Under the pieces are notes generated by a model. That model was not told where the DNA came from and made no database searches. It was given only the letters and a program-made list of their open reading frames with translations. The position numbers and the translations under genes were made by a program. This document shows positions 6,901-13,073 of a DNA stretch of 15,522 nucleotides, piece after piece. Numbering within the stretch: position 1 is the first letter of the stretch; each line of letters starts with the position of its first letter. Source of the stretch: Anaerolineae bacterium (GTDB lineage Bacteria; Chloroflexota; Anaerolineae; 4572-78; J111); NCBI GenBank assembly GCA_020433835.1, contig JAGRBY010000106.1:1-15522 (forward strand). The letters are read 5' to 3'.

Positions 6901-8682
6901 CCCTTCCTCTAAACGCCCCAGACCCACATCGCTCAGTTTGACTCCGTGCGCGGTTAAGAAAATATTGCCGGGTTTGAGGTTGCCGTGGGTTAGCCCCCGA
7001 CTGTGAATGTTTTCTAAGGCCAACGTGATATCCAGGGCAATATCCAAAGCCTGGTCAACGGATAAAATCTTAACCGGTCGATCGAAAAAGTCTTGCAGCG
7101 TATCCTCGGCCACAAACTCTTCGACGATAAACGTAAAGTTCTCGTCACTGCCGACCTCGTAGACCCTAACGACAGAGGGCTGGTCGAGATCGATCAGTTG
7201 GTGGGCCTGGCGCGTAAATTTTTTGAGCGTTTGGTCGCTGAGCGCCGCCGATAAAATCTTGATGGCGACGGTTCGCTTCAGTTGGGTGTCGGTCGCTTTA
7301 AGCAGCGTTCCCAACCGGCTCGTGCCGATTTTGCCTTCGATGAGGTAGCGCTCGTTGATGATTTGGCCGGGTAAGTTCAATGTTTTGCGAGCTTGAAGCG
7401 CCTCGATGGCAGCATCAACTGACGGATAAATGGCGAAAACATCGCGATAGCCGGCCAGTTCGATGACCCGCATAATAGTTTCCAACGGCGCAACCAGCAC
7501 GATAGAGCCGTTGCCTTCGGCTTGGCCCAGCGTGACCAGCATTTTGAGCGTGGCCGTGGTCAGCGTTTCAACGTGGGAGAGATCGATAATGGAGTCGGAC
7601 AGTGTGCTGTGTTCGGCGAGCTGCGCTAACTGCTGGGCTACCTGATCGACCCCGCGCTCGTCGAAGACACTGGTCGGTGTAACCACGGCGGTGGCCTGGT
7701 CGGACATTACCTGAAACTCGACCGCACCGGTGGGCGTTAAATCGAGCGCTAAGCCTTCGTAGCCGATTAACACTTCGCAGGACGGCATTTTGTTATCTTG
7801 TTCTTGATAGGCTACCGCCGTGGCCTGAATTTCTTCAAGCTGTGCGTCGGAATAGATGGGATCGTGGTGGAACAAAATCAGCTTCTTGACGCCGGCGGCG
7901 CGGGCAAAATCAACGCCGATCAGGGCCGAGCTGTGGCCCCAATCGACCTTTTCCCAGCTCTCACGCAGCGTGTATTGGGCATCGAAGATGAGGGCATCCG
8001 CTCCCCGGAAAAAGGCGATGTGGGGGTTAACACTGGCATCGCTTAAATCTTGAAACTCGGCGTCGCTGGCGTAAACAAAGGCGCAGTGCTCATCCTGAAA
8101 GCGATAGCTGTAGGCTTTGCCCGGATGCGGGTTTTCGATGGTGTTGATGGTGACTTTGCCGATGGTGAAAGGTTGGCCGGGGGTTAACTGGATAAAACGG
8201 AAGGTGGCTTGCATATAATCCAGGCTGATGGGGAAGTTAAGCGCACGCTGCTGATCGCGAAGCGCTGTTTCCAAATCGTGAATACTGTAAATGAAGATTT
8301 CGTTGCCGCTTACAAAGTTGGGGGCAAAAAAGGGGAAGCCTTGCAGATGATCCCAGTGGGCGTGGCTAAAAAAGAGGTGTAACTTGCCTTCGCCGCGGCC
8401 AAAGGGGCCGTTCATCAACTGCCGGCCCAACTCGCGAATACCGGAGCCGGCATCGATTACAAAAATCTCTCCCCGCGTTTGTATCTCGACACATGAGGTA
8501 TTGCCGCCGGCCGTGCCACGCGCCAAAGTAGGGAGTTCGCTCACATAGGCTTGCACTTCAGCCATGTTATTCGTATCGATATCGGGCATACCGTAGATGG
8601 CCTGACGAATCTTTTCTTCGATTTGCTCAGACCGGAGCGGCGAGGGAATTGAGCCTCGCGTCCCCCAAATTTTTATCTTCAT
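3928..8682 (-). CDS. Giant signalling protein: MBL hydrolase, STAS, pseudokinase, AAA ATPase, TPR
   Basis: The ATG at 8682 (MKIKIWGTRGS) gives 1584 residues; a TTG two codons earlier is possible. Neither has a clear Shine-Dalgarno site. Residues 1-325 are a metallo-beta-lactamase fold of the RNase Z/phosphodiesterase kind, with H107-x-H109-x-D111-H112, H186, D207 and H272 as expected metal ligands. Residues about 327-433 are a STAS domain with a DLS-V-x-x-L-TT signature. Residues about 446-705 are a Ser/Thr-kinase fold with K475 and D585 but HGN (566-568) instead of HRD, and Gln492 where the alpha-C Glu is expected. Residues about 717-975 are an AAA ATPase with Walker A GEPGVGKTS (746-754) and Walker B LLILDDLHWAD (859-869). 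From about 1110 to the end lies a long TPR array. There is no signal peptide or membrane helix, so it is cytosolic. The kinase-AAA-TPR order is familiar in large bacterial regulators; the MBL-STAS front is not. Domains are clear; output and ligand are unknown. Confidence 0.93.
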   Translation of the reverse strand: MKIKIWGTRGSIPSPLRSEQIEEKIRQAIYGMPDIDTNNMAEVQAYVSELPTLARGTAGGNTSCVEIQTRGEIFVIDAGSGIRELGRQLMNGPFGRGEGKLHLFFSHAHWDHLQGFPFFAPNFVSGNEIFIYSIHDLETALRDQQRALNFPISLDYMQATFRFIQLTPGQPFTIGKVTINTIENPHPGKAYSYRFQDEHCAFVYASDAEFQDLSDASVNPHIAFFRGADALIFDAQYTLRESWEKVDWGHSSALIGVDFARAAGVKKLILFHHDPIYSDAQLEEIQATAVAYQEQDNKMPSCEVLIGYEGLALDLTPTGAVEFQVMSDQATAVVTPTSVFDERGVDQVAQQLAQLAEHSTLSDSIIDLSHVETLTTATLKMLVTLGQAEGNGSIVLVAPLETIMRVIELAGYRDVFAIYPSVDAAIEALQARKTLNLPGQIINERYLIEGKIGTSRLGTLLKATDTQLKRTVAIKILSAALSDQTLKKFTRQAHQLIDLDQPSVVRVYEVGSDENFTFIVEEFVAEDTLQDFFDRPVKILSVDQALDIALDITLALENIHSRGLTHGNLKPGNIFLTAHGVKLSDVGLGRLEEGRTLLDAPLLHLAAAYLAPEQILGQPIDARTDLYALGVVLFQLFTGQLPYSGTDQEILQAHLHQAPHPPREINADISPSLEHLILKLLINNPSARYSSAEQARRVSSSLIVNVNDLKQPRKMPLIDRDKPLKILHSYWQQVQNGQGQLVFVTGEPGVGKTSLVQQFAAECEPPVLLIGRCQEPESSPTYHPFTEALRAYFATVPPELFNEEVRQNISHFSRLVPEIYHILPDLPKPPILGPKQEQLRLMSNLTQFIKQATEERAWLLILDDLHWADRSSLDLLRYLAHHLPTMGLMIVATYRDEELERGHALLDTLRDLSSSPAYRTLTLGRLEQDGVARILENIWKQPSPPALTAKIYEQTAGNPFYVEEVAKTLVDDGLIIAQAGEWHFPDIEEVRLPRSVREAVWRRIHYLSPDTQSLLRQAAVLGLNFRFEDLREMSGLSEWEVLEHLDVALERQLLWEEPTFGESMLCFSHVEVQYVLYDDMGPLRRRMLHRQAGEALERRALADLNPPAEELAHHFCNADEFDKALVYSIQAARQAQADYANEAALIWYTNTLDMLNQLSPAEAASFQRLRLPVHKFLGQVLTLIGRYDEALNHYVAARALVEAEEPSPAYSRQLADLCCSAAIVHEKRSEYETAFKELEIGLDYLGEDIFNNEAARIYLVGARTFDHQGKLERSIDWCQKSLAIVSQIKSRESQQIMAQVFNRLSAICLLRGYFDVVIHFSRESIAIHQEIDNPPGEVSPYNHLGVAYFLQGNWTKAEESYMKSLTIAKKVGDIDGYSRASNNLADIYFCRGEWDKTFYILRENCATWRQIGMAKDEAKTLSRMAQVHIYRQEWADALTCLARSHSIFTEVGANDYIPELERRWGEYCIGTGEINRALDYLNRAVERAVQQHNPLQEGKSRRMLGEALLAQHKVDEAITVLNHSLTLLTDFDMVYEAARTKVILSRALAITGDQEKAQALLNAAIDLFKRLGAASDLAKAEAIE

Positions 8683-8744
8683 AGGCAACGTTCGATGCGT
8701 TGGATTGTTTGGTCGACAGGTTATCGAGTGGAATATTCAAACTA

Positions 8745-8753
8745 ATCTTAGCA
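8745..8753 (-). promoter_or_regulatory. Extended -10 promoter candidate for the giant signalling gene
   Basis: The minus strand reads TGCTAAGAT, an extended -10 element with TAAGAT at 8750-8745 and no good -35 box. Transcription would start near 8738, about 55 bases before the ATG at 8682. An inverted repeat lies just upstream. Confidence 0.35.
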
Positions 8754-8760
8754 CAGAATA

Positions 8761-8779
8761 AGATCAATTAAAATGATCT
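8761..8779. promoter_or_regulatory. Perfect 6-bp inverted repeat upstream of the giant gene
   Basis: AGATCA and TGATCT flank a seven-base AT-rich loop. The position just upstream of the -10 candidate suits an operator. Read as RNA behind the glycosyltransferase gene it would be a weak, AT-only hairpin followed by TTATTCT, a poor terminator. Confidence 0.3.
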
Positions 8780-8838
8780 GCTTACGTTTTAGGGGTAAAG
8801 TACTATTTAACGCAGGTTGTCATCTCTATGGTCAATCC

Positions 8839-8876
8839 GGGGTAAGGGGTAAGAAGTAGGGATTAAGGGGTGAAAG
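8839..8876 (-). terminator. C-rich, G-poor tract after the glycosyltransferase gene (possible Rho site)
   Basis: The minus-strand transcript just after the stop at 8879 would be made of repeated CACCCC/TACCCC blocks with T-rich spacers and almost no G. This composition is typical of Rho-utilisation sites. No GC hairpin with a T run exists between 8690 and 8878. The plus strand carries four G runs (8839-8842, 8846-8849, 8859-8861, 8867-8870) that could alternatively form a quadruplex. Confidence 0.3.
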
Positions 8877-8878
8877 AC

Positions 8879-9865
8879 TTAACCGTGGACTTCTGAAGCT
8901 TTTTTTACATGTCCGTTAACATCGGTCAGCAAGCTTTCAAGATAGGCATTGCTCACCTGGCGGCTGCGCTTAACCGAGGTACGTTTGGCTAACCAGCGCG
9001 GTAGTCCCAAAAGCCCGGCCATCTGCCCTTTGAGCCGGGCGCGAGCCGCCTCGCCGCGCCAGGCACGGAGGGCATCGGCAGCAATTTTAAGCTGCGCTCG
9101 TACAATTAACCAACCATAACGACGAAAGATAAAGCCCGGCAGCACTTTAGCCAACACCAAGAGGGTGTTGCGACCGGTATAGTAACTGGCCGTGACACCA
9201 CCACCGGTGGCGCTAACATGATGATAGACGATGGCCTGCGGCGCAAAAACAACCCGATAGCCGGCCAACTGCGCCCGCCAGTTGAGGTCTACGTCTTCCA
9301 GGTACATAAAAAGCTCTTCATCAAACAGGCCGATATCATCCAGCATCGAGCGGCGATAGGCAACCGCTCCACCGCAGCCGCCGAAGATGTAAGAATCGCC
9401 GTCGAATTGGCCGGTATCCTTTTGCCACACGCCGCGATTGATGGGGATGCCGTCGATACCGAAGGCATCGCCGGCGGAGTGAATTTTATCGCGCTCATTA
9501 AATAGCAAAATTTTACTGGCAACCATCCCGGCATCGGGATAGCGAACCAGGGCATCGACAATGGCTTGGGCCCAACCGGGATGGGCCTCGGTATCGTTGT
9601 TGAGCGGCACGATGATCTGGCCACTCGCGTGCAGAACGCCGCGATTGATAGCGCCGGCATAGCCCAAATTTTCTCCGATTTCGAGAATGTCAACCTCCGG
9701 ATAATCACGACGCGTGAGTTCGAGCGATTCATCGGTCGAGCCGTTATCGGCCAGAATGATTTCCAGATGCGGGTAGGTTTGACGCCGCAGCGCGTCGAAA
9801 CAGGGCGGCAAATGGTGGACGCCATTGTAATGGGGAATAATGATCGACAGCAGTAGTTCAGGCAT
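8879..9865 (-). CDS. Family 2 glycosyltransferase (WbbL/rhamnosyltransferase-like)
   Basis: Starting at ATG 9865 (MPELLLSIIIPHYNG) the protein has 328 residues, typical of bacterial GT2 enzymes of the WbbL type. The GT-A signature parts are present: DNGSTD at 40-45 for nucleotide binding, NND at 89-91 in the DxD position, and EDVDLNWR at 190-197 with the catalytic acidic pair and the WR motif. It should transfer a sugar, possibly a deoxyhexose, from a nucleotide donor to a surface glycan on the cytosolic face of the membrane. A TTG at 9883 is an alternative start but lies deeper in the upstream gene. The ATG overlaps the reductase stop by 8 bases (ATGCCTGA), indicating translational coupling; the ribosome site is weak (GGTG). 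The C-terminal 90 residues are basic and probably membrane-associated. The sugar is inferred from the neighbouring reductase. Confidence 0.9.
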   Translation of the reverse strand: MPELLLSIIIPHYNGVHHLPPCFDALRRQTYPHLEIILADNGSTDESLELTRRDYPEVDILEIGENLGYAGAINRGVLHASGQIIVPLNNDTEAHPGWAQAIVDALVRYPDAGMVASKILLFNERDKIHSAGDAFGIDGIPINRGVWQKDTGQFDGDSYIFGGCGGAVAYRRSMLDDIGLFDEELFMYLEDVDLNWRAQLAGYRVVFAPQAIVYHHVSATGGGVTASYYTGRNTLLVLAKVLPGFIFRRYGWLIVRAQLKIAADALRAWRGEAARARLKGQMAGLLGLPRWLAKRTSVKRSRQVSNAYLESLLTDVNGHVKKASEVHG

Positions 9866-10700
9866 CACCGTGGGTCTTTTCAAAGTGTTCGGCCAGGGCT
9901 TCTTGCCAGGGGCGCAGCGTAATGCCCAGGGCGGCCCCTCGGGTATTGGCTAACGGCGCAAAGGGCGGCACGGTCGAGGCCCGGGAATATTCGGCCAGCG
10001 TTATCGGGTGAACCGGCACATCTTCGCGCCCGCCGAGACGCAGCACCTCTTTAGCGTAATCGTAGCGCGAGCAATAGCCGGCGTTGGTGAAGTGGTAGAT
10101 GCCATAGGCGTGGGTTTCGACCAACTTGCCTACTGCTTCGGCCAGGTCAAGGGTGTAGGTCGGGTTACTGACTTCATCGGTAACCACGCGCAGTTCGCCG
10201 TATTTGTCGGCGGCTGCCAGAATCTTCTCCGGGAACATGGTGCCGCCGCCGTAAACCCAGGCCGTACGCACAATGTACAGCCCATCTTTCAGGTAGTGCG
10301 CCGCCATCTGCTCGCCCGACCGCTTAGAGCTGCCGTAGGGGTTGACGGGGTTGGGTTTATCATCTTCTTGATAGGGGTGATCACTGCGCCCACTGAAAAC
10401 CTCGTTTGTAGAGATGTAGACCATTTCAGCATTGCAGCGCAGACAGGCATGGGCGATATTTTGCGTACCGAAGGCGTTGATGCTAAACGCGGCGTCGGGG
10501 TCTTTGGCGCAGCCGTCAACATTGGTCATGGCGGCACAGTGGATGACCAGTTCCGGGTAATATTCGGACAACTTTTGAACGATGCTGTGATCTTGCACAT
10601 CGTAGCGCGGGAAATCTAAAATATCGAAATCTTGCTGGCTTAGATAGTGCTTGAGAGCTTGACCCAGTTGACCTGTGATACCGGTAATGATTGTTCGCAT
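9858..10700 (-). CDS. RmlD-like dTDP-4-dehydrorhamnose reductase family protein
   Basis: This 280-residue short-chain dehydrogenase/reductase has the length and motifs of the RmlD family. Residues 7-13 (GITGQLG) are the Rossmann dinucleotide motif; CAAMTNVDGCAKDPDAAFSINA-type sequence around 55-76 is typical of RmlD; T98 with Y122 and K126 (YGSSK) form the catalytic set. The family reduces dTDP-4-keto-6-deoxy-L-mannose to dTDP-L-rhamnose with NAD(P)H in the cytosol. No rmlA, rmlB or rmlC is in view, so the product could be another deoxysugar and the symbol rmlD is not assigned. The start at 10700 is supported by AGAGGA five bases upstream. It lies 53 bases after the phosphatase-like gene and overlaps the glycosyltransferase gene by 8 bases, so the three probably share a transcript. 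Confidence 0.88.
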   Translation of the reverse strand: MRTIITGITGQLGQALKHYLSQQDFDILDFPRYDVQDHSIVQKLSEYYPELVIHCAAMTNVDGCAKDPDAAFSINAFGTQNIAHACLRCNAEMVYISTNEVFSGRSDHPYQEDDKPNPVNPYGSSKRSGEQMAAHYLKDGLYIVRTAWVYGGGTMFPEKILAAADKYGELRVVTDEVSNPTYTLDLAEAVGKLVETHAYGIYHFTNAGYCSRYDYAKEVLRLGGREDVPVHPITLAEYSRASTVPPFAPLANTRGAALGITLRPWQEALAEHFEKTHGDA

Positions 10701-10705
10701 GTAAT

Positions 10706-10711
10706 TCCTCT
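10706..10711 (-). promoter_or_regulatory. Ribosome binding site of the RmlD-like gene
   Basis: The minus strand reads AGAGGA, five bases before the ATG at 10700. Confidence 0.6.
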
Positions 10712-10724
10712 CATAGTGCTAGAA

Positions 10725-10747
10725 GTGATAGTTATGTGCCTATCACC
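10725..10747. promoter_or_regulatory. Inverted repeat GTGATAG...CTATCAC between phosphatase-like and reductase genes
   Basis: Two perfect 7-bp arms, 10725-10731 and 10740-10746, are separated by eight bases, beginning seven bases after the phosphatase-like stop. The left part GTGATAGTTAT also occurs at 12562-12572 and 12702-12712 in the promoter region of the same gene cluster. It may be an operator or an RNA hairpin that separates the two cistrons. No T tract follows on the minus strand. Confidence 0.45.
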
Positions 10748-10753
10748 TGGTTT

Positions 10754-12523
10754 TTATCGCAGCCCGGGGATGGGATCACGCCCAGACTCGGGTTTGCTGT
10801 CGCTCAATTGACTGCGGACAATATTAACAAAAACGTTTAACAACATAATTGGCCACGGTAAAATTAAACCAATTACAGCCGCCGCCAGAATTTCGAGTAA
10901 ACTGATAACTTGCCAAAAGACAACATCAACCGATGGAATGTACCATCGTATTGTGAAGCCGTTTTGCCAAAAAGCCCAAAGTAAGGGCATGGCCAGCACA
11001 AATATCGTAAATAGACTAAAGCCATAACCGGTATTGAGGAGTGTAACCCAATCGCGCTCATCAACAAGCATCAGGAAGATTAAGACTAAAGCGCCGCCGG
11101 CCAAAAAGCTAACAACCATGCGGCGGGTAATATCAAACGGGATCTCCAGTATATTGGAAAAGGCGCTGATAGAGTAACTATGGCCTTGAAGCTGAAACAG
11201 AACGTGATAGAGCACCACCGTAACGATGGTGGCAATTAAGATGAGACCGGCGTGGTTATTACGTCGACGCCACATCACAAAAAACCATATCAACGCCCCC
11301 ACTGCTCCAAAGAAGAGACGGGGCCACCGTTCTGACTGAATGCGGCTGTGCCGCGCCGCGACGATCTGGCTATCGGCTGTTTCTTGGGTGAGAAGGGCCA
11401 GTTGAAAAGCACCGTTGATGTTGTTTTGCGAAAAGGTAATAGCAGCGCGCTCTAAATCGGTTTGCAGCGATTCGGGCAAAGTGGCTTCGGGGTCGACGAT
11501 GTTGGTTAGATAATCTTGGGCCAGGCGGATGCGCTGTTCGGCCAAAGCTATCTGGGCCAGCGTTTTATCCTCCTGGTTGAGATTGAGCATTTCGAACAGA
11601 ATACGTCCCTGCGCCGTTGACGGGGCAGGCAGTCCCAGCAGCGTAGAAACCGTCGGCGCGATATCGGTTTGGGAAATAAGGCTGTACTGGCCAGGGTTGA
11701 TCCCGCGCCCATTGATAACCAGCGGCTGTTGGATTACTTCTAACTCTGTACCGCCATATCCCCCGGACGATACATGGCCGTGGTCGCTTAAAATGAGCAG
11801 GGTCGACCGATCAAGGTTCATAATGCGGCTAATCTGGCCAATGTAACTATCCAGGCGGGTGGCCGTGTTCAGGTAAGCATCGCCAGAAGTGCCCCCCAGC
11901 TGGGCTGCTACAAAGTCGAGGCTGGTGAATTGAATGAGGACTAAATCCATCGCATCATCTTTTAGCAGCGGCAGGGCCACATTCAAAATCGCCTGATCGG
12001 CTTCAAAGCCGGGGACATTCACAAGAAACGTTTCATCCAGGTACTCACGGGGGATCAATCCCCGCCAGTCATCTAAGCCTAATAGGGCTGTCTTTAAGTG
12101 GGCGGTGTGGGCTTCAGCAAAAATAGAATCGACTTGGGCGATATCTAAGGCCTCAAAAGGCTTGTCAATGGGGGCAACGCCGTTGAGGTCCGGCGAAGCT
12201 CCCGTAATTAAGGTCATCCGCGATGTTTGAGAAAAGGTTGGCGGCAAACTCTGGATGGTACTGCTGGCCCCGGTTTGCGCAAGTTGATCGAGCACCGGCA
12301 GATCAAACGTTTGGAAGGCTTCATCACCTAACCCGCTCAGCAAAACAATGACCACTTTTGAGGTTCTGGGCAGCACCGAGGTTTCGGCTGCCTGCGTCGT
12401 ATGGACAAACGGGGGATGATAGCTGTAGGCCGAATCATAAAATTCTGTGATCCACGCCCATGAGCCGACCACCAGCCCGACCAATATAAAAATACTAAGG
12501 AGAACAGAAATATATTTCTTCAT
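10754..12523 (-). CDS. Membrane-anchored alkaline-phosphatase-superfamily protein with eroded metal site
   Basis: The 589-residue protein begins with a membrane anchor or signal segment (residues about 4-25), followed by an outside domain of about 350 residues and about five hydrophobic helices between 402 and 569. The outside domain follows the phosphodiesterase/GPI-ethanolamine-phosphate-transferase pattern: VVIVLLSGLG (57-66), PPTFSQTSRMTLITG (94-108), SLDFVAAQLG (201-210), LSDHGH (245-250), and TDIAPTVSTLLGLPAP (286-301). Several expected residues differ: the Asp of the usual DG is S63, the nucleophile position holds S98 rather than Thr, the His of D-x-x-G-H is absent after D203, and GGHGG is GGYGG with Y256. 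D247 and H248 remain. It is therefore probably inactive or altered as a phosphatase. The ATG at 12523 has no Shine-Dalgarno site and lies only 12 bases after a TATAAT, so leaderless translation is possible. It is first in the unit with the reductase and glycosyltransferase genes, suggesting envelope glycan work. Confidence 0.85.
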   Translation of the reverse strand: MKKYISVLLSIFILVGLVVGSWAWITEFYDSAYSYHPPFVHTTQAAETSVLPRTSKVVIVLLSGLGDEAFQTFDLPVLDQLAQTGASSTIQSLPPTFSQTSRMTLITGASPDLNGVAPIDKPFEALDIAQVDSIFAEAHTAHLKTALLGLDDWRGLIPREYLDETFLVNVPGFEADQAILNVALPLLKDDAMDLVLIQFTSLDFVAAQLGGTSGDAYLNTATRLDSYIGQISRIMNLDRSTLLILSDHGHVSSGGYGGTELEVIQQPLVINGRGINPGQYSLISQTDIAPTVSTLLGLPAPSTAQGRILFEMLNLNQEDKTLAQIALAEQRIRLAQDYLTNIVDPEATLPESLQTDLERAAITFSQNNINGAFQLALLTQETADSQIVAARHSRIQSERWPRLFFGAVGALIWFFVMWRRRNNHAGLILIATIVTVVLYHVLFQLQGHSYSISAFSNILEIPFDITRRMVVSFLAGGALVLIFLMLVDERDWVTLLNTGYGFSLFTIFVLAMPLLWAFWQNGFTIRWYIPSVDVVFWQVISLLEILAAAVIGLILPWPIMLLNVFVNIVRSQLSDSKPESGRDPIPGLR

Positions 12524-12533
12524 AAATAATCGT

Positions 12534-12576
12534 TATTATATGGGTTACACAGTTCCAAAAGGTGATAGTTATCTTT
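12534..12576. repeat. Promoter-region direct repeat, copy 1
   Basis: Reads TATTATATG, six inserted bases (GGTTAC), then 28 bases beginning ACAGTTCC and ending TATCTTT that are identical to copy 2. On the minus strand it places TATAAT (12540-12535) just before the phosphatase-like ATG. It contains GTGATAGTTAT. Confidence 0.8.
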
Positions 12577-12586
12577 ATTGGGGGAA

Positions 12587-12680
12587 AGAACCCCGGTTTT
12601 TGCCAAATTGTAAGCATGTTACCCAATTTAGCCCAAACATAAGCCTTTGCGGTCTCATGTTCAAGAAAAACCAGGGTTCT
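12587..12680. repeat. 15-bp inverted repeat between the two direct-repeat copies
   Basis: AGAACCCCGGTTTTT (12587-12601) and AAAAACCAGGGTTCT (12666-12680) are inverted copies with one mismatch, 64 bases apart. The interval encodes no plausible protein. It could be a small insertion with inverted ends or a long-range hairpin. Confidence 0.6.
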
Positions 12681-12716
12681 ATTATATGACAGTTCCAAAA
12701 GGTGATAGTTATCTTT
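12680..12716. repeat. Promoter-region direct repeat, copy 2
   Basis: Reads TATTATATG directly followed by the same 28 bases as copy 1, 140 bases away. On the minus strand it provides a second TATAAT (12686-12681) in the same relation to the GTGATAG motif apart from the six-base insertion in copy 1. Confidence 0.8.
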
Positions 12717-12865
12717 GTTTGTTATTGAAATTATACCGACCTTACAAGAAAGTAAAGCATCATTCCGAATTATAGCCGTATCTTTGCGTGGTTAAAAGTC
12801 TTAAAGTAATATTTGCCTTTGCAGATCATTTGGAGATTTTATAAAGCTGTGTAACATGGGGCGAT
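12717..12865. other. AT-rich divergent intergenic DNA without a gene
   Basis: No frame with a ribosome site or recognisable product is present. Short frames on both strands here are low-complexity and overlap the regulatory repeats. Together with the flanking elements this makes about 550 bases between two divergent start codons. Confidence 0.5.
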
Positions 12866-12888
12866 ATTTTCAAACATTTGTTGAAAAT
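12866..12888. promoter_or_regulatory. 23-bp operator-like palindrome
   Basis: ATTTTCAA (12866-12873) and TTGAAAAT (12881-12888) are perfect inverted arms around a seven-base centre that is itself nearly symmetrical. It lies about 190 bases before the plus-strand gene and has the size of a dimeric regulator site. Confidence 0.4.
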
Positions 12889-12991
12889 TGTAAAAATTTG
12901 CCTTAATTATAAGATTTTGTACACTAAACAGACATTCTAAACGAATATTTGCTTTAATTACTCCAGCGTCAGAATAAATAGAGTAAAAGTA

Positions 12992-13020
12992 TTGCAACGA
13001 ATACAGGGAAGAACTATTTT
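12992..13020 (+). promoter_or_regulatory. Promoter candidate for the Trp/Tyr-repeat membrane protein
   Basis: TTGCAA (12992-12997) and TATTTT (13015-13020) are 17 bases apart, giving a leader of about 47 bases. A competing pair, TTGTAA (12888-12893) and TAAGAT (12910-12915) with a 16-base spacer, would give a longer leader and would abut the 23-bp palindrome. Confidence 0.35.
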
Positions 13021-13073
13021 GGGACGAATATTCTTCTATTTTGAATTTTATGGGAGACGATGGGATTAAGACC

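Noticed and set aside
12581..12601. Intrinsic terminator GGGG-CCCC with a T run on the plus strand
   Set aside because: No plus-strand gene ends upstream, and the stem is only four pairs. The T run is better explained as part of the 15-base inverted repeat.
12495..12698. Small minus-strand gene of 67 codons upstream of the phosphatase-like gene
   Set aside because: It spans the direct and inverted repeats, overlaps the start of the larger gene and has no recognisable features.
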